From the NCBI RefSeq assembly GCF_040126055.1, contig NZ_CP143541.1:2976001-3040000 (forward strand): DNA of 64,000 nt, given 5' to 3'. The position numbers and the translations under genes were made by a program. The notes under the pieces are model-generated. The model was given only the letters and a program-made list of their open reading frames with translations. It ran no database searches and was not told where the DNA came from. Numbering within the stretch: position 1 is the stretch's first letter; each line of letters starts with the position of its first letter. The DNA is from Pseudalkalibacillus sp. SCS-8 (GTDB lineage: Bacteria; Bacillota; Bacilli; Bacillales; Fictibacillaceae). Shown piece by piece: positions 16,936-26,126 of the stretch.

Positions 16936-17325
16936 GTGATGAGACTGGGAAAGAAACAACGTAAAATGATCATTAATCGACCGACGCGAGATTTAGAATA
17001 TAAGCTTGCTTTCATCGGAAGCATTCTTGGATTCTTCTCATCGTTTTTCCACTTTGTCTTATATGAATTTGTTTACGAATCGGTCTATCAGGTTTCCATT
17101 GCAATTTTAGGCAGCATTTCAGGCGCAGCTGCTTCCCTGGTGGCCTATATGTGTCTTAACCTCGTTGATTATCAGACACGTAAATTTGCTATCAGTATCG
17201 CAGTCTGTTCCATATGGGGCTTGATAAGTGTGAACTATTTCTACTCCATCCCTGCTTTCTTCTTACTCTTTGCCACTTTCCTATGCTTCTTGAGACGAAA
17301 CCGTGAAATCAAGATCGTCAAATAA
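16936..17325 (+). CDS. Small membrane protein of unknown function
   Basis: A 129-residue protein with a basic N-terminus (RLGKKQRKMIINRPTRDLEY) and three to four membrane helices: around 25-45, 50-75, 83-100 and 102-118, ending in a basic tail RRNREIKIVK. The predicted start is GTG immediately followed by ATG, after AGGGGG. No family was recognised with certainty. It lies between a PAP2 phosphatase and the yusP transporter, both in the opposite direction. In the upstream gap, AGACATACAA and TTGTATTGTCT (about 16847-16870) form an imperfect palindrome that may be an operator. Confidence 0.7.
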   Translation: MMRLGKKQRKMIINRPTRDLEYKLAFIGSILGFFSSFFHFVLYEFVYESVYQVSIAILGSISGAAASLVAYMCLNLVDYQTRKFAISIAVCSIWGLISVNYFYSIPAFFLLFATFLCFLRRNREIKIVK

Positions 17326-17380
17326 TGAAAAAGGATTGCCTTATATCCAAAAAAATAGACAATCCCCCTACATTTATTCT

Positions 17381-18985
17381 TTATGCGCGTTGTTCTCTTT
17401 TGATGGAAATGGAGATCTCTTCACCTTCATCCTCTTGATTCGATGTTTTCAATCGAACCTCCTTCAAAAATAGAACGAGGATAACGGCAATGATCATCAT
17501 GATAAAACCGAAGAAAAAGGCTCCGCTCAAAGCATCACTCAATGTCCTTCTCATCATTTCAATAAGCTGGTTGAAAAATGCGGATTGCTCGCTAGGGATT
17601 TGTTGCTTCAAAGCTTGTAATTGCTCTGGATCCATAAGAAGTTTAGGATCCTTCAGCTTTTCCACTAAACCACTTCCAGCCGGTTCTTGAGCTGATACAC
17701 CACTTGAACCTTGCATCTTGGAATTCATGGTCAAGTTCATGATTGCTCCCATTATGGAAACACCAATCGTCCCTCCAAGCTGTCTGAACAATTGGACAGA
17801 AGATGTAGCCACTCCTAAGTGCTGATATGCGACTGCATTCTGAATCGTAATCGTGAAAATCGGGAAGCTGCACCCCAAGCCGAGTCCAATGATGATCAAC
17901 CTTAGGATTGCATCTGTATTCGTGCTGTCCCCATTTAAGGTCGTCAATGAATAGATCCCGATGCCCATAATGGTCAATCCGAGAATCGCCATTTTCTTAT
18001 ATTTTCCTGTCCGTGTTATCAACTGTCCAACGATCGTACTTGACACGACCATACTAAGCATCATCGACATCATGATGAAACCGGTCTTCGTGGCCGAGGT
18101 ACCGATGACGCCTTGGATAAAGAACGGCATATACATGATTGAACCGAACATTGCCATTCCAATTAATAGACCGATGACATTCGAGATCGTAAATACGCTG
18201 TTTTTAAACAAATGCAGTGGTAACACTGGGTTCTCCACTTTTCTTTCGGCAAAAAGAAAAGCAAGTAACGAAATGGCTGAGATGAGGAATAAGCCAATGA
18301 CTTGAATGGAACCCCATGCATATTGATTACCCGCCCATGAAAAAGCAAGGAGCATCGGTATAATTGTTCCAGCTAGAAAGATGGAACCGAAATAATCAAC
18401 TTTACCATGTGATTTCCTCGGCACGCTTGGGAATAAGCGCATAATCAATATGAAAGCGACAAATCCGACCGGTAGGAAAATCCAAAAAATCCATTGCCAG
18501 GAGAAGTGATCGACGATATATCCGCCCATTGTCGGACCGAACACACTCGCAAGTCCAAACACGGCTCCCATCAGCCCCTGCCAGCGTCCTCTCTCCCGTG
18601 GTGAAAACAGATCACCGATGGATGCAAATGCCGTCGAGAAGATCATACCACCTGCAAGACCTTGAAAGCCTCTGAATATGATCAACATGAAGATGGACGT
18701 TGCCGTACCACAGAGGAAGGTCGCAATGATGAACATCCCTAATCCTATAAGGATGAATGGTTTACGTCCATACATATCCGATAACTTACCGACCAGGATG
18801 GCTGTCACACTGGAAGCAAGCATATAAATCGTGAAGACCCAGCTGAAATAAGGCATCCCTCCTAGGTCAGAGACGATTTTCGGCATTGCAGTCCCGATGA
18901 TGGTCTGATTCAGGGCAGCGAATAACATTGAAGCAAGTACAGCTACCATGATTGTAATTTTCTTTTTTAGTGGTAAGTGTTCCAT
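17381..18985 (-). CDS. yusP: MFS multidrug efflux transporter YusP (DHA2, 14 TM)
   Basis: A 534-residue major-facilitator exporter of the 14-helix DHA2 family. The motif-A loop GKLSDMYGRKPFILIG, motif B/C region (RGFQGLAGG, FGPTMGGYIVDHFSWQW) and the cytoplasmic tail match EmrB-type drug/H+ antiporters. The ATG at 18985 has AGGAG about 10 bases upstream; the longer frame to 19009 has no site. It follows a MarR regulator gene by 108 bp, the arrangement of yusO-yusP (mdrR-mdrP) in B. subtilis, where the pump exports several drugs. A transcript from the regulator promoter probably covers both. Confidence 0.9.
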   Translation of the reverse strand: MEHLPLKKKITIMVAVLASMLFAALNQTIIGTAMPKIVSDLGGMPYFSWVFTIYMLASSVTAILVGKLSDMYGRKPFILIGLGMFIIATFLCGTATSIFMLIIFRGFQGLAGGMIFSTAFASIGDLFSPRERGRWQGLMGAVFGLASVFGPTMGGYIVDHFSWQWIFWIFLPVGFVAFILIMRLFPSVPRKSHGKVDYFGSIFLAGTIIPMLLAFSWAGNQYAWGSIQVIGLFLISAISLLAFLFAERKVENPVLPLHLFKNSVFTISNVIGLLIGMAMFGSIMYMPFFIQGVIGTSATKTGFIMMSMMLSMVVSSTIVGQLITRTGKYKKMAILGLTIMGIGIYSLTTLNGDSTNTDAILRLIIIGLGLGCSFPIFTITIQNAVAYQHLGVATSSVQLFRQLGGTIGVSIMGAIMNLTMNSKMQGSSGVSAQEPAGSGLVEKLKDPKLLMDPEQLQALKQQIPSEQSAFFNQLIEMMRRTLSDALSGAFFFGFIMMIIAVILVLFLKEVRLKTSNQEDEGEEISISIKREQRA

Positions 18986-19093
18986 CTTTACCGTTCTCCT
19001 ATCCTTCATCAGATGAATAGTTCACCTGGTGAAATATTTATCAAAAAATAAAACGCCACCTTATGCCTACGTTGTTTGACCAATCCTTTTCTC

Positions 19094-19513
19094 TTAGCCG
19101 TTTATTTTACAGAAAAGTTGAAGGAGGTGTTCCATTTCGTCATCCGTCAGACTTTTAAATTTACCTTCCATGTACTTATGCTTCTTTTCAACAAGCGTTT
19201 CCACCAGCTTCTCCCCATCTTCTGTGATACAAAGATAGATGACTCTGCGGTCTGTCTCAGCCCGTTTTCGAGTTACTAGATTTCGTTTGACAAGCCGATC
19301 TGTCACGGCGGTCACATGACTTGTCGCAACATTGAACTCCTGTGAAAGCATGGAGGTCATGACCTGCTTCTTTTCCATGATAAATTTCAAGTAGGTGAAT
19401 TCCATACCCGTAAGTTCATCTTCAAAGAGATGATTGATCTCTTTTCGGAACATCCGGAACGTTGTCCGAAAGCTCTTTTCCAAGTCCCAAATCAATTGTT
19501 GACGTTTTTCCAT
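19094..19513 (-). CDS. yusO: MarR-family repressor YusO
   Basis: A 139-residue winged-helix regulator. The recognition region reads MTSMLSQEFNVATSHVTAV and the wing RKRAETDRRVIYLCITEDG, both typical of MarR. The ATG at 19513 is used; an in-frame GTG at 19522 is an alternative. By analogy with B. subtilis YusO it should repress its own gene and yusP, with ligand binding relieving repression. An AAATCA-N6-TGATTT palindrome beside a TATAAT box upstream is a candidate operator. Confidence 0.88.
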   Translation of the reverse strand: MEKRQQLIWDLEKSFRTTFRMFRKEINHLFEDELTGMEFTYLKFIMEKKQVMTSMLSQEFNVATSHVTAVTDRLVKRNLVTRKRAETDRRVIYLCITEDGEKLVETLVEKKHKYMEGKFKSLTDDEMEHLLQLFCKING

Positions 19514-19561
19514 TTTACACACCCAGACACGTATCAGATTTCATAACTTCCTCATTATAAC

Positions 19562-19579
19562 AAATCATGGATGTGATTT
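19562..19579. promoter_or_regulatory. Candidate YusO operator
   Basis: AAATCA-TGGATG-TGATTT is a perfect 6-bp inverted repeat with 6-bp spacing, just upstream of a minus-strand TATAAT (19554-19559). Position within the -35/spacer region of the yusO promoter fits repression. The YusO consensus was not recalled, so this rests on symmetry and position. Confidence 0.4.
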
Positions 19580-19691
19580 CCTGATAAATGCTCAGTATTT
19601 GGCCAAAAATGTATAGATACAGATGATTTTTGTGATTTTCATGTTTTACTGAGTCTTTCCGGGAGAATAAGTAAGGTGGAGTAATTATCAA

Positions 19692-19720
19692 TTTACACCG
19701 ATTTATACTATACTTATAAT
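19692..19720 (+). promoter_or_regulatory. SigA-type promoter of the CBS gene
   Basis: TTTACA (19692-19697), 17 bp, TATAAT (19715-19720), 27 bp before the start codon. Confidence 0.7.
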
Positions 19721-19747
19721 GGAGTCCTGATTGAAAGGAAGAGTCAT

Positions 19748-20182
19748 ATGAATATTGGCTTTTACTTATTGCCGAAAAGCGAAGTGAAATTCTTAAATCC
19801 GGAATCGACAATCCGTCAAGCACTAGAAAAAATGTCCTACCATAAGTATACTTCTGTTCCTCTCGTTGATGAGGATGGTAAATATTCAGGCACCCTGACA
19901 GAAGGGGATTTACTGTGGAAGCTTAAAGATGATTTAGATGAAGAAGAAAATTATGAAGAAGTCATTCAAAGGACAAAACTTAGAGATGTACCGAGACGTG
20001 TACAAAATATCCCGATTTCAATCAATGCGAACATGGAGGATTTGATCACCCTCGCTACCGACCAGAATTTCATTCCGATTACAGATGACAATGGCCACTT
20101 CATCGGTATCATAAGACGTAGGGATATCATTAAATATTGTGCAAGTGTGATTTGGGATCGAAACAACACGAATTCGAAATGA
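19748..20182 (+). CDS. CBS-domain pair protein
   Basis: A 144-residue cytoplasmic protein made only of two CBS motifs (about 10-60 and 80-135): STIRQALEKMSYHKYTSVPL and LTEGDLLWKLKDD in the first, FIPITDDNGHFIGIIRRRDI in the second. Such stand-alone pairs bind adenine nucleotides or cyclic dinucleotides and regulate a partner. It is not close to DarB/CbpB by eye. A clear SigA promoter and a terminator make it a single-gene unit. The partner and ligand are unknown. Confidence 0.85.
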   Translation: MNIGFYLLPKSEVKFLNPESTIRQALEKMSYHKYTSVPLVDEDGKYSGTLTEGDLLWKLKDDLDEEENYEEVIQRTKLRDVPRRVQNIPISINANMEDLITLATDQNFIPITDDNGHFIGIIRRRDIIKYCASVIWDRNNTNSK

Positions 20183-20187
20183 AAAGA

Positions 20188-20220
20188 AGCTGATCTGATT
20201 AAATTCAGGTCAGCTTTTTA
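20188..20220 (+). terminator. Terminator of the CBS gene
   Basis: AGCTGATCTGA and TCAGGTCAGCT pair (one G-U) around a 6-base loop and are followed by five T. It overlaps the stop codon of the convergent HD-GYP gene. Confidence 0.85.
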
Positions 20221-21282
20221 ACATGCAAAATCTGTGATTGAAACAGTTGAAACCTTCTTTAGATCCAGGAAGTCGGCCCCTACTTTAAGAAGTGGACGGT
20301 GTGGTTCATCATATGGGATGAACGTAATCGTCCCCCTCTCACCATTATTCAAAACCACATTCCTTCCGACGTATTGTTTCATAAGGTATCCTACAAAACT
20401 TTTAACAACAGCTGTGTTCAGCTTACCGGCTTTGGCATCCTGGACAAGCTGTTCAATGGCGATGAATGAAGACCGCCCTTTCTGATAAGCTCGCTCCGTA
20501 CAGATAGCGTCATAAATGTCCGCAACGGCTAATATCTGAGCCAGATAAGGAATGTTTTTTTCTGTCCTGCCATCAGGATAACCTGAGCCATCCAATCGTT
20601 CATGATGTGTCAAAGCTCCAATCGAAATCATGAGATCAAGTCCTTCTACACCTCTCAGGATCTCAAAACCATATTTCGTATGTAATTTGATGGTTTTATA
20701 TTCCCCATCGGTAAGTCGACCTGGCTTTTTCAGAATCTCATTCGGAATTTTCATTTTCCCGATATCATGGAGAAGCCCCATCTTTCCAAGAAGAAAGACC
20801 TGGTCAGAGGGTAACTTCAGGATTTTACCAATCAAACCGGCAATCAAGCCAACATTCAAACTATGCCTGAAAGTCGTTTCATCGTAATCCTTGACCTCAT
20901 AAATCAACGTCACCGCATGATCTTCATTATTCATGACTTCTTCCAACACGGTAGAAAATTGTTGGAATACGGATTCTGCATTCGTATCTAACCGAGAGAG
21001 AATCCCTTTAAAGAACCCTTTGATATGATCAATCGTTTGTTCGTAAGCTTCCTGAATATATGGAGCCTCAGTTTCTTCTAGTTCCATAGGAGATATCGCT
21101 GCTTTTTCCAATTGAATAGGTTGTTGATTCAACAGCTCCCCCTCAAAAAGCCAATCGTATTTATCCAGCATATCAATGTGTCCTTGCTTCAAAGGCGTCC
21201 CCTCCTTTAAAAGGAGCACGCCCTTCCGCGTGTATATGTTCGACATGAGACGTATACCCGATACTAATCCACTTCGATCCAT
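20218..21282 (-). CDS. HD-GYP domain phosphodiesterase
   Basis: A 354-residue protein. The C-terminal part (about 120-300) is an HD-GYP domain with HDIGKMKIP and HHERLDGSGYPDG, the metal-binding and GYP signatures of cyclic-di-GMP phosphodiesterases. The N-terminal 110 residues resemble the DUF3391-like region that often precedes such domains (LLKEGTPLKQGHIDML). The start ATG at 21282 follows ACGGGGG; a TTG further up is less likely. No membrane segments. It is transcribed alone. The nucleotide actually cleaved is inferred from the family. Confidence 0.86.
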   Translation of the reverse strand: MDRSGLVSGIRLMSNIYTRKGVLLLKEGTPLKQGHIDMLDKYDWLFEGELLNQQPIQLEKAAISPMELEETEAPYIQEAYEQTIDHIKGFFKGILSRLDTNAESVFQQFSTVLEEVMNNEDHAVTLIYEVKDYDETTFRHSLNVGLIAGLIGKILKLPSDQVFLLGKMGLLHDIGKMKIPNEILKKPGRLTDGEYKTIKLHTKYGFEILRGVEGLDLMISIGALTHHERLDGSGYPDGRTEKNIPYLAQILAVADIYDAICTERAYQKGRSSFIAIEQLVQDAKAGKLNTAVVKSFVGYLMKQYVGRNVVLNNGERGTITFIPYDEPHRPLLKVGADFLDLKKVSTVSITDFAC

Positions 21283-21505
21283 TAGACAATCCCCCGTGTC
21301 CAAATTCTAAATTTGACGGATCCTTATGTTAGTAAAATTATGGCTGAAATAGTTTCTATCAATATTTTTAAATGGAAAACTTGTCTTTATTATACAGGTA
21401 TTTACATTCTTCTGCTATTGAATTTTTACGATGTTCGTTTTGTTTTTATCCTTTGAAGATAGGGTATTTTAAAAGATATCGTCTCTTTAGATGGAGGAAT
21501 AGTTG

Positions 21506-23008
21506 ATGAAACGTACCAGACAATTTTTCTTTACACTAATCCTGATTTTTTGTTCTGGAATTATCCTATCAAAAGAACAACCATTTGACATGAAGGTGAC
21601 GGCCGGAATCGTTTATGGCGTCATCATTTTTTCCGTTATATATGCATTGATGCTTGAAAATCGATCTCCATATAAAACATTGCTTTGGATGTATGTCATT
21701 CTTTTCATCCCGATTCTAGGTTACATCTCCTTCATCTACTCAGGGCAATTAGAGGTTAAAGGACACTTATTTAAACAGAAGCGGCTTGATAACTTCAAAC
21801 AATCCTTGGAAATGCAGCATAAGCATAAGTCATCTGAAAAATGGACCCATTTAAGTGAAACAGAACGGGAATTTTCTAAACTGATTTCTTCTTTAAGCGG
21901 ACAGACCATCAGCTTCTACTCCCATACAGAGGTCCTTCGAAATGGAGAGGAGAAGTTCCCGCTTCTGTTGAAGGAGCTTGAACAGGCAAAGCATTTCATC
22001 CATATACAGTATTATATCTTCAGATCAGATGAGACAGGTCAAGCGATCATCGATGTCCTGTGTGAAAAAGCGAAGCAAGGTGTGGAGGTCCGCTTCATCT
22101 ATGATGGAATCGGCAGTATTTCACTTTCGGACAAGGATATTAAGCGTATGAAGGAAGCTGGTGTACAAGCTTATAATTTCCTTCCGATACGAAAAGGATT
22201 TTTCAATCAAAAATTCAACTTCCGCAATCATAGGAAAATTGTAGTCATAGATGGGAAAATCGGATTTGTCGGCGGTTTGAATGTCGGTGATGAATACCTT
22301 GGGAAAGATGAACGCTTCGGATATTGGCGGGATACTCACCTGATCCTGCAAGGAGAGGCGTTACGGGATCTCCATCGCGTTTTCCTTCTTGATTGGAGTT
22401 ACGTTCATGGTGAGTCCCTGTTTGAAGAACGTTACTTAAAGGTAGAGCCATTTGACGAAGGGGGAGGGATTCAGGTCGTTCCTAGCGGGCCTGATACGTC
22501 TCAAGGAATCATGAGTTATTTGTATTTCAGTATGATCACATCCGCCAAGAAATCGGTATGGATCACGACACCCTACTTCATCCCGAGTAAAGAAATCCGA
22601 ACCGCACTGCTGATTGCTGCAGTAAAGGGCATCGATGTAAGATTGATCGTGCCTGAAAAAAGTGATGGCTTCCTGACCCAGTATGCGACACGTTCTTATT
22701 TCGGAGAGTTATTGAGAAATGGCGTCAAAGTTTACATGTATCAAAAAGGTTTCCATCATCAGAAGACCATCATTGTAGATGGAAATTATGCCACCTTAGG
22801 AACAGCGAATGTCGACTTACGGAGTTTCCATTTGAATTTTGAAGTCAATGTCTTCATGTTCAGGACACCTACAATCCAAACATTGATTCAACATTATGAG
22901 GAAGACTTGAAAGAAAGCGTTCAAGTCGATCTTGAAGATCATCAACGCAGAGGGTTGACCTTACGTACGAAGGAATCCTTCTGCCGCTTGTTTTCCCCGG
23001 TATTATAG
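21506..23008 (+). CDS. cls: Cardiolipin synthase (two-HKD PLD family)
   Basis: A 500-residue phospholipase-D-type synthase that joins two phosphatidylglycerols into cardiolipin in the membrane. Two N-terminal helices (about 8-27 and 34-70) anchor it. Both HKD motifs are complete: HRKIVVIDGKIGFVGG around residue 240 and HHQKTIIVDGNYATLGTANV around 420. The ATG at 21506 follows GGAGGAATAGTTG. Its length is the same as B. subtilis YwiE (about 500), one of three cls paralogues there, so it may be that copy. It is transcribed away from the HD-GYP gene. Confidence 0.92.
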   Translation: MKRTRQFFFTLILIFCSGIILSKEQPFDMKVTAGIVYGVIIFSVIYALMLENRSPYKTLLWMYVILFIPILGYISFIYSGQLEVKGHLFKQKRLDNFKQSLEMQHKHKSSEKWTHLSETEREFSKLISSLSGQTISFYSHTEVLRNGEEKFPLLLKELEQAKHFIHIQYYIFRSDETGQAIIDVLCEKAKQGVEVRFIYDGIGSISLSDKDIKRMKEAGVQAYNFLPIRKGFFNQKFNFRNHRKIVVIDGKIGFVGGLNVGDEYLGKDERFGYWRDTHLILQGEALRDLHRVFLLDWSYVHGESLFEERYLKVEPFDEGGGIQVVPSGPDTSQGIMSYLYFSMITSAKKSVWITTPYFIPSKEIRTALLIAAVKGIDVRLIVPEKSDGFLTQYATRSYFGELLRNGVKVYMYQKGFHHQKTIIVDGNYATLGTANVDLRSFHLNFEVNVFMFRTPTIQTLIQHYEEDLKESVQVDLEDHQRRGLTLRTKESFCRLFSPVL

Positions 23009-23121
23009 ATGAGGGATCATGGTAAAAAGGCTTAGTGTAAACTACAGGAAATGCATAATGAATGAAATAATCCTTTCAATCCGCACATACTAAAAAAAAT
23101 TGTAGTTGAGGATGTGTTGGA

Positions 23122-23403
23122 ATGATTGGATGGATCTTCCCAGTCGGTTTCTGGTTTGCCGGAACTTTAGTGGCCGCGAGTCCAGGAATCTTATTCAGGA
23201 TTTTTGAAAAGGAAAAAGAACACTTAAGAAAGGAAGCTTCAGATACAAGGTTTCGTGATCATATGGCTTCCATCTTCTTCAGTGTAGAAGAAAAGATTTT
23301 AAGTTCGATTCCTTGGTGGAGCTTCACATTGATGTGCTCCATACTGGCCATTCTTCTATTCACTTTCGGCTTCATTGCCTTAACCTTTGTTTTAGCTGGT
23401 TGA
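23122..23403 (+). CDS. Small two-helix membrane protein, unknown
   Basis: A 93-residue protein with a hydrophobic N-terminal helix (about 2-25, WIFPVGFWFAGTLVAASPG), a charged middle (FEKEKEHLRKEASDTRFRDH) and a C-terminal helix (about 68-92). It follows the cardiolipin synthase in the same direction at 113 bp. Its end overlaps the convergent secreted-protein gene by 12 bp. No family was recognised. The clean hydrophobic pattern and a GAGGATG site support expression. Confidence 0.6.
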   Translation: MIGWIFPVGFWFAGTLVAASPGILFRIFEKEKEHLRKEASDTRFRDHMASIFFSVEEKILSSIPWWSFTLMCSILAILLFTFGFIALTFVLAG

Positions 23404-24264
23404 ATCCTCTAACGATTGGAGGAAGGCATCAATGTTCACATGCCACCGGCCGCTCAACTCTGATCGTTCTAATCTGAGAAGGGATTTATATTTCATCCGC
23501 CCTTCTCTTTTGCTTTCAATGACGGTCACAGGGTACTCCACGACTTGTAAGGAGAAGGGTTGTTCACGATAAGTGGACTGTTTACGGAACATAATGAAAA
23601 ATCTGTCCAACTCTTTACCCTTATCTATATTGTTGATTGTTCTGTTGATGATTGACAAGTCTTCTTGGTTTACCGCTTGGATAAAAACATGCAACAGCTC
23701 TTCACTTGAAGCATCCTGGATATAATCATCGAGCATCCCAGCAGCCTTCATGATCATGAGTTGATGTGAAGGATCTTGTTTACTAGAGCGATGAGTCGTA
23801 CTTCCAGGCAAGTGGATGCAGAAATGGCCGGGGAAGTTGTTCGCCAACGCACCTGCACCGTGTGGCATGCCATGCATGGAAGCCGGTATGAGGTGGGCTC
23901 CTTTTCGAATGAAGATCGCTCTTCTCTTCCAGCTCCACTTTCCGTCATAAATTTCTTTCATGATTGCTGTGTCAATTTTGGAAAGGGGTTGGACGTCCGC
24001 ATGTTTTGCTCCTGCTCTTCTTTGGACTTTGAAATATAAGCCCGTTTCAAAATCAACCACTTCAAACTTGCTCCATCTCGGAATGATTTCATTCGCTTCC
24101 TCCCAGGTCATCCATTGAATATGCTCGGGTACCTGTGTTCCATCATCGAAAATGGTCGGGAGATTTTCCACTTTGACTCCTCCCCTGGCATTTGCCTGCT
24201 GTTCGTCCCCTATTCCATATATCGATACAAGCATACCCAGTACAATAAGTAGCTTTCGTTTCAT
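23392..24264 (-). CDS. Secreted protein with conserved HxC extracellular domain, unknown
   Basis: A 290-residue exported protein. Signal peptide about 1-25 with a cleavage site after ANA. The mature N-terminal domain is rich in conserved-looking polar motifs: WEEANEIIPRWSKFEVVDFE, KHADVQPLSK, WSWKRRAIF, SMHGMPHGAG and FPGHFCIHLPGSTTH. The combination of His and Cys in GHFCIHL with nearby histidines looks like an enzyme active site, as in wall-acting or metal-dependent families, but I cannot name it. The C-terminal third (about 185-290) is a separate segment. The ATG at 24264 is chosen because GGAG is spaced 8 bases from it. It stands alone. Confidence 0.7.
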   Translation of the reverse strand: MKRKLLIVLGMLVSIYGIGDEQQANARGGVKVENLPTIFDDGTQVPEHIQWMTWEEANEIIPRWSKFEVVDFETGLYFKVQRRAGAKHADVQPLSKIDTAIMKEIYDGKWSWKRRAIFIRKGAHLIPASMHGMPHGAGALANNFPGHFCIHLPGSTTHRSSKQDPSHQLMIMKAAGMLDDYIQDASSEELLHVFIQAVNQEDLSIINRTINNIDKGKELDRFFIMFRKQSTYREQPFSLQVVEYPVTVIESKREGRMKYKSLLRLERSELSGRWHVNIDAFLQSLEDSTS

Positions 24265-24419
24265 CTGCATGTCTCCGTTCACAAAAGATTCTTCTCCTTA
24301 TATTGTTGCTATGCGGAATAAGTGTATGTGAGGTAAATTTGTACCAAGCTGGTTTCATTTTCTAGTATCGTTTAGGTCCACTTTAAGGGAAAGATAGGAC
24401 CAAGGAGGGTGGAAAACCG

Positions 24420-24578
24420 ATGAATGAAAACAAGAGAAAGCAACAGATTGAAATCGAGCATCCACGTATCCGAGAGATTGACGAACGTACCGTACACCCT
24501 GGAGTGGAAATTGAAAGGGAGCAAGAATTCTTGCAGAATACGTACGATGAATACGAAGTCAATCAAGCCCAGGGCTAA
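24420..24578 (+). CDS. Small acidic protein of 52 residues, unknown
   Basis: The ATG at 24420 lies behind the excellent site AAGGAGGGTGG, the frame is 52 codons, and a perfect hairpin terminator starts 2 bp after the stop. The product begins MNENKRKQQIEIEHPRIREI and is charged, without cysteine or membrane segment, with many Glu, Gln and Arg. These expression signals make it a real gene despite its size. The content resembles small hydrophilic spore or stress proteins, but no family was recognised. Confidence 0.72.
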   Translation: MNENKRKQQIEIEHPRIREIDERTVHPGVEIEREQEFLQNTYDEYEVNQAQG

Positions 24579-24579
24579 A

Positions 24580-24612
24580 AAAAGAGGGTGACAACAGCGT
24601 CACCCTCTTTTG
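24580..24612. terminator. Bidirectional terminator
   Basis: AAAAGAGGGTGAC and GTCACCCTCTTTT form a perfect stem around AACAGC, flanked by A and T runs; it serves the 52-residue gene and the convergent ywdH. Confidence 0.92.
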
Positions 24613-24616
24613 TGCT

Positions 24617-25987
24617 TTATTTAAGAAGCTTTTTCATGATTTTCAATCCGTTTTTATAGGAAGGATATCGAAACTTGATATCAAAACGGTTCGTTTGTTT
24701 CACGATACTTTTCTTATGGGAAAAGGCATCGAAGCTTGCTTTCCCATGGTAACTTCCTGTTCCACTTTGACCAACGCCCCCGAAAGGTAGATAAGGCGAT
24801 GCGACGTGAATGAGGGTATCGTTGATGCATCCTCCTCCAAAGGACAAGGAATCAATAATGTGGTCCTGTTGTCTTTTTGATTCTGAGAATAAGTAGAGAG
24901 CTAACGGTTTGGGATGCTTCCGTACATTGTTGACAACTTCATCAATGTGCTCAAAAGAGAGAACGGGAAGGATTGGACCGAAAATCTCTTCTTCCATGAT
25001 CGGATCCTTCCAATCAATATCATCGAGCACTGTCGGTTCAATCTGTAATAATGATCGATCTGAATCACCACCGATAATTGTCCGACCGTTATTCAAATAT
25101 TTTTTCAACCGATTAAAATGATTTTCGTTTACAATCTGTGCCATATCCTCATTTTCAAGAGGCTCAACACCATACATTTCCGTAATGGATTCTGCGATTT
25201 TCTTAAGAAGCTCTTTTTTTACATTTTGTTGAACATATAGATAATCCGGTGCAATACATGTCTGTCCAGAATTTGTGAATTTCCCCCACGCAATCCGTTT
25301 TGCCGCAAGCTGAAGATCGGCAGTCTCGTCTACGATTGCCGGGCTCTTTCCACCAAGCTCTAACGTGACAGGGATCAGATGTTTCGACGCAGCTTCCATC
25401 ACAATCTTCCCGACATTCACACTTCCCGTGAAAAAGATCTTATCGAAAGCTTGCTGGAGTAATTCCTGGCTGACTTCAACACCACCCTGTATAACAGCTA
25501 CATACTTCTCTTCATAGATTTCCTGTATGATGTCCGCTATCACTCCGGATACTGAAGGTGTGAGTTCAGATGGTTTGAGCACTGCACAATTCCCGGCGGC
25601 AATCGCTCCAATCAGCGGGGATAACTGGAGTGAGAAGGGATAATTCCATGGTGCTATGATTAAACTGACTCCGTAAGGTTCGGAGTAAAGGTAACTTTTT
25701 GTTCCCAAGTGGGTCAGTGGTGTTTTCACCCTTTCAGGCCTCATCCATTTCTCCAAATGCTTCATCGCAAAATTGATTTCTTTATATAGGATTCCAATTT
25801 CAGTGGAATAAGCTTCAAACTCAGACTTATTAAGGTCTTGCTTCAGAGCTTGAATAATCTCGCGTTCATGGTTTTTTATCGCTGTTTTCAGTTTCTGAAG
25901 TTGTTCTCGTCGGAAGGATGCAGGCTTCGTTTCCCCAGAGTAATAGTACAACCTTTGATTTTCCACGATTTCATGTATTGTAGGCAT
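24617..25987 (-). CDS. ywdH: Aldehyde dehydrogenase YwdH
   Basis: A 456-residue class-3-type aldehyde dehydrogenase that oxidises aliphatic or aromatic aldehydes with NAD(P). The catalytic cysteine is in NSGQTCIAPDY, the glutamate in TLELGGKSP, and the cofactor loop is FFTGSVNVGK. The ATG at 25987 follows AGAGGAG and gives exactly the B. subtilis YwdH length; an upstream ATG at 26029 lacks a site. The C-terminal extension with IKFRYPSYKNGLKIMKKLL fits membrane-associated fatty-aldehyde dehydrogenases. Monocistronic, with a strong terminator. Confidence 0.9.
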   Translation of the reverse strand: MPTIHEIVENQRLYYYSGETKPASFRREQLQKLKTAIKNHEREIIQALKQDLNKSEFEAYSTEIGILYKEINFAMKHLEKWMRPERVKTPLTHLGTKSYLYSEPYGVSLIIAPWNYPFSLQLSPLIGAIAAGNCAVLKPSELTPSVSGVIADIIQEIYEEKYVAVIQGGVEVSQELLQQAFDKIFFTGSVNVGKIVMEAASKHLIPVTLELGGKSPAIVDETADLQLAAKRIAWGKFTNSGQTCIAPDYLYVQQNVKKELLKKIAESITEMYGVEPLENEDMAQIVNENHFNRLKKYLNNGRTIIGGDSDRSLLQIEPTVLDDIDWKDPIMEEEIFGPILPVLSFEHIDEVVNNVRKHPKPLALYLFSESKRQQDHIIDSLSFGGGCINDTLIHVASPYLPFGGVGQSGTGSYHGKASFDAFSHKKSIVKQTNRFDIKFRYPSYKNGLKIMKKLLK

Positions 25988-26126
25988 AACAACGAACTCC
26001 TCTGTCAATTGGTTCAAACTCTTAAACATAATGTATCCTAGATCTTTTGTTCAGTCAATTCTTAAGGTAACCGTTCAAGCATTTTGGTATGATAGAGGCA
26101 GGTAGTTTGTCGAAAGGAGGATTTCA

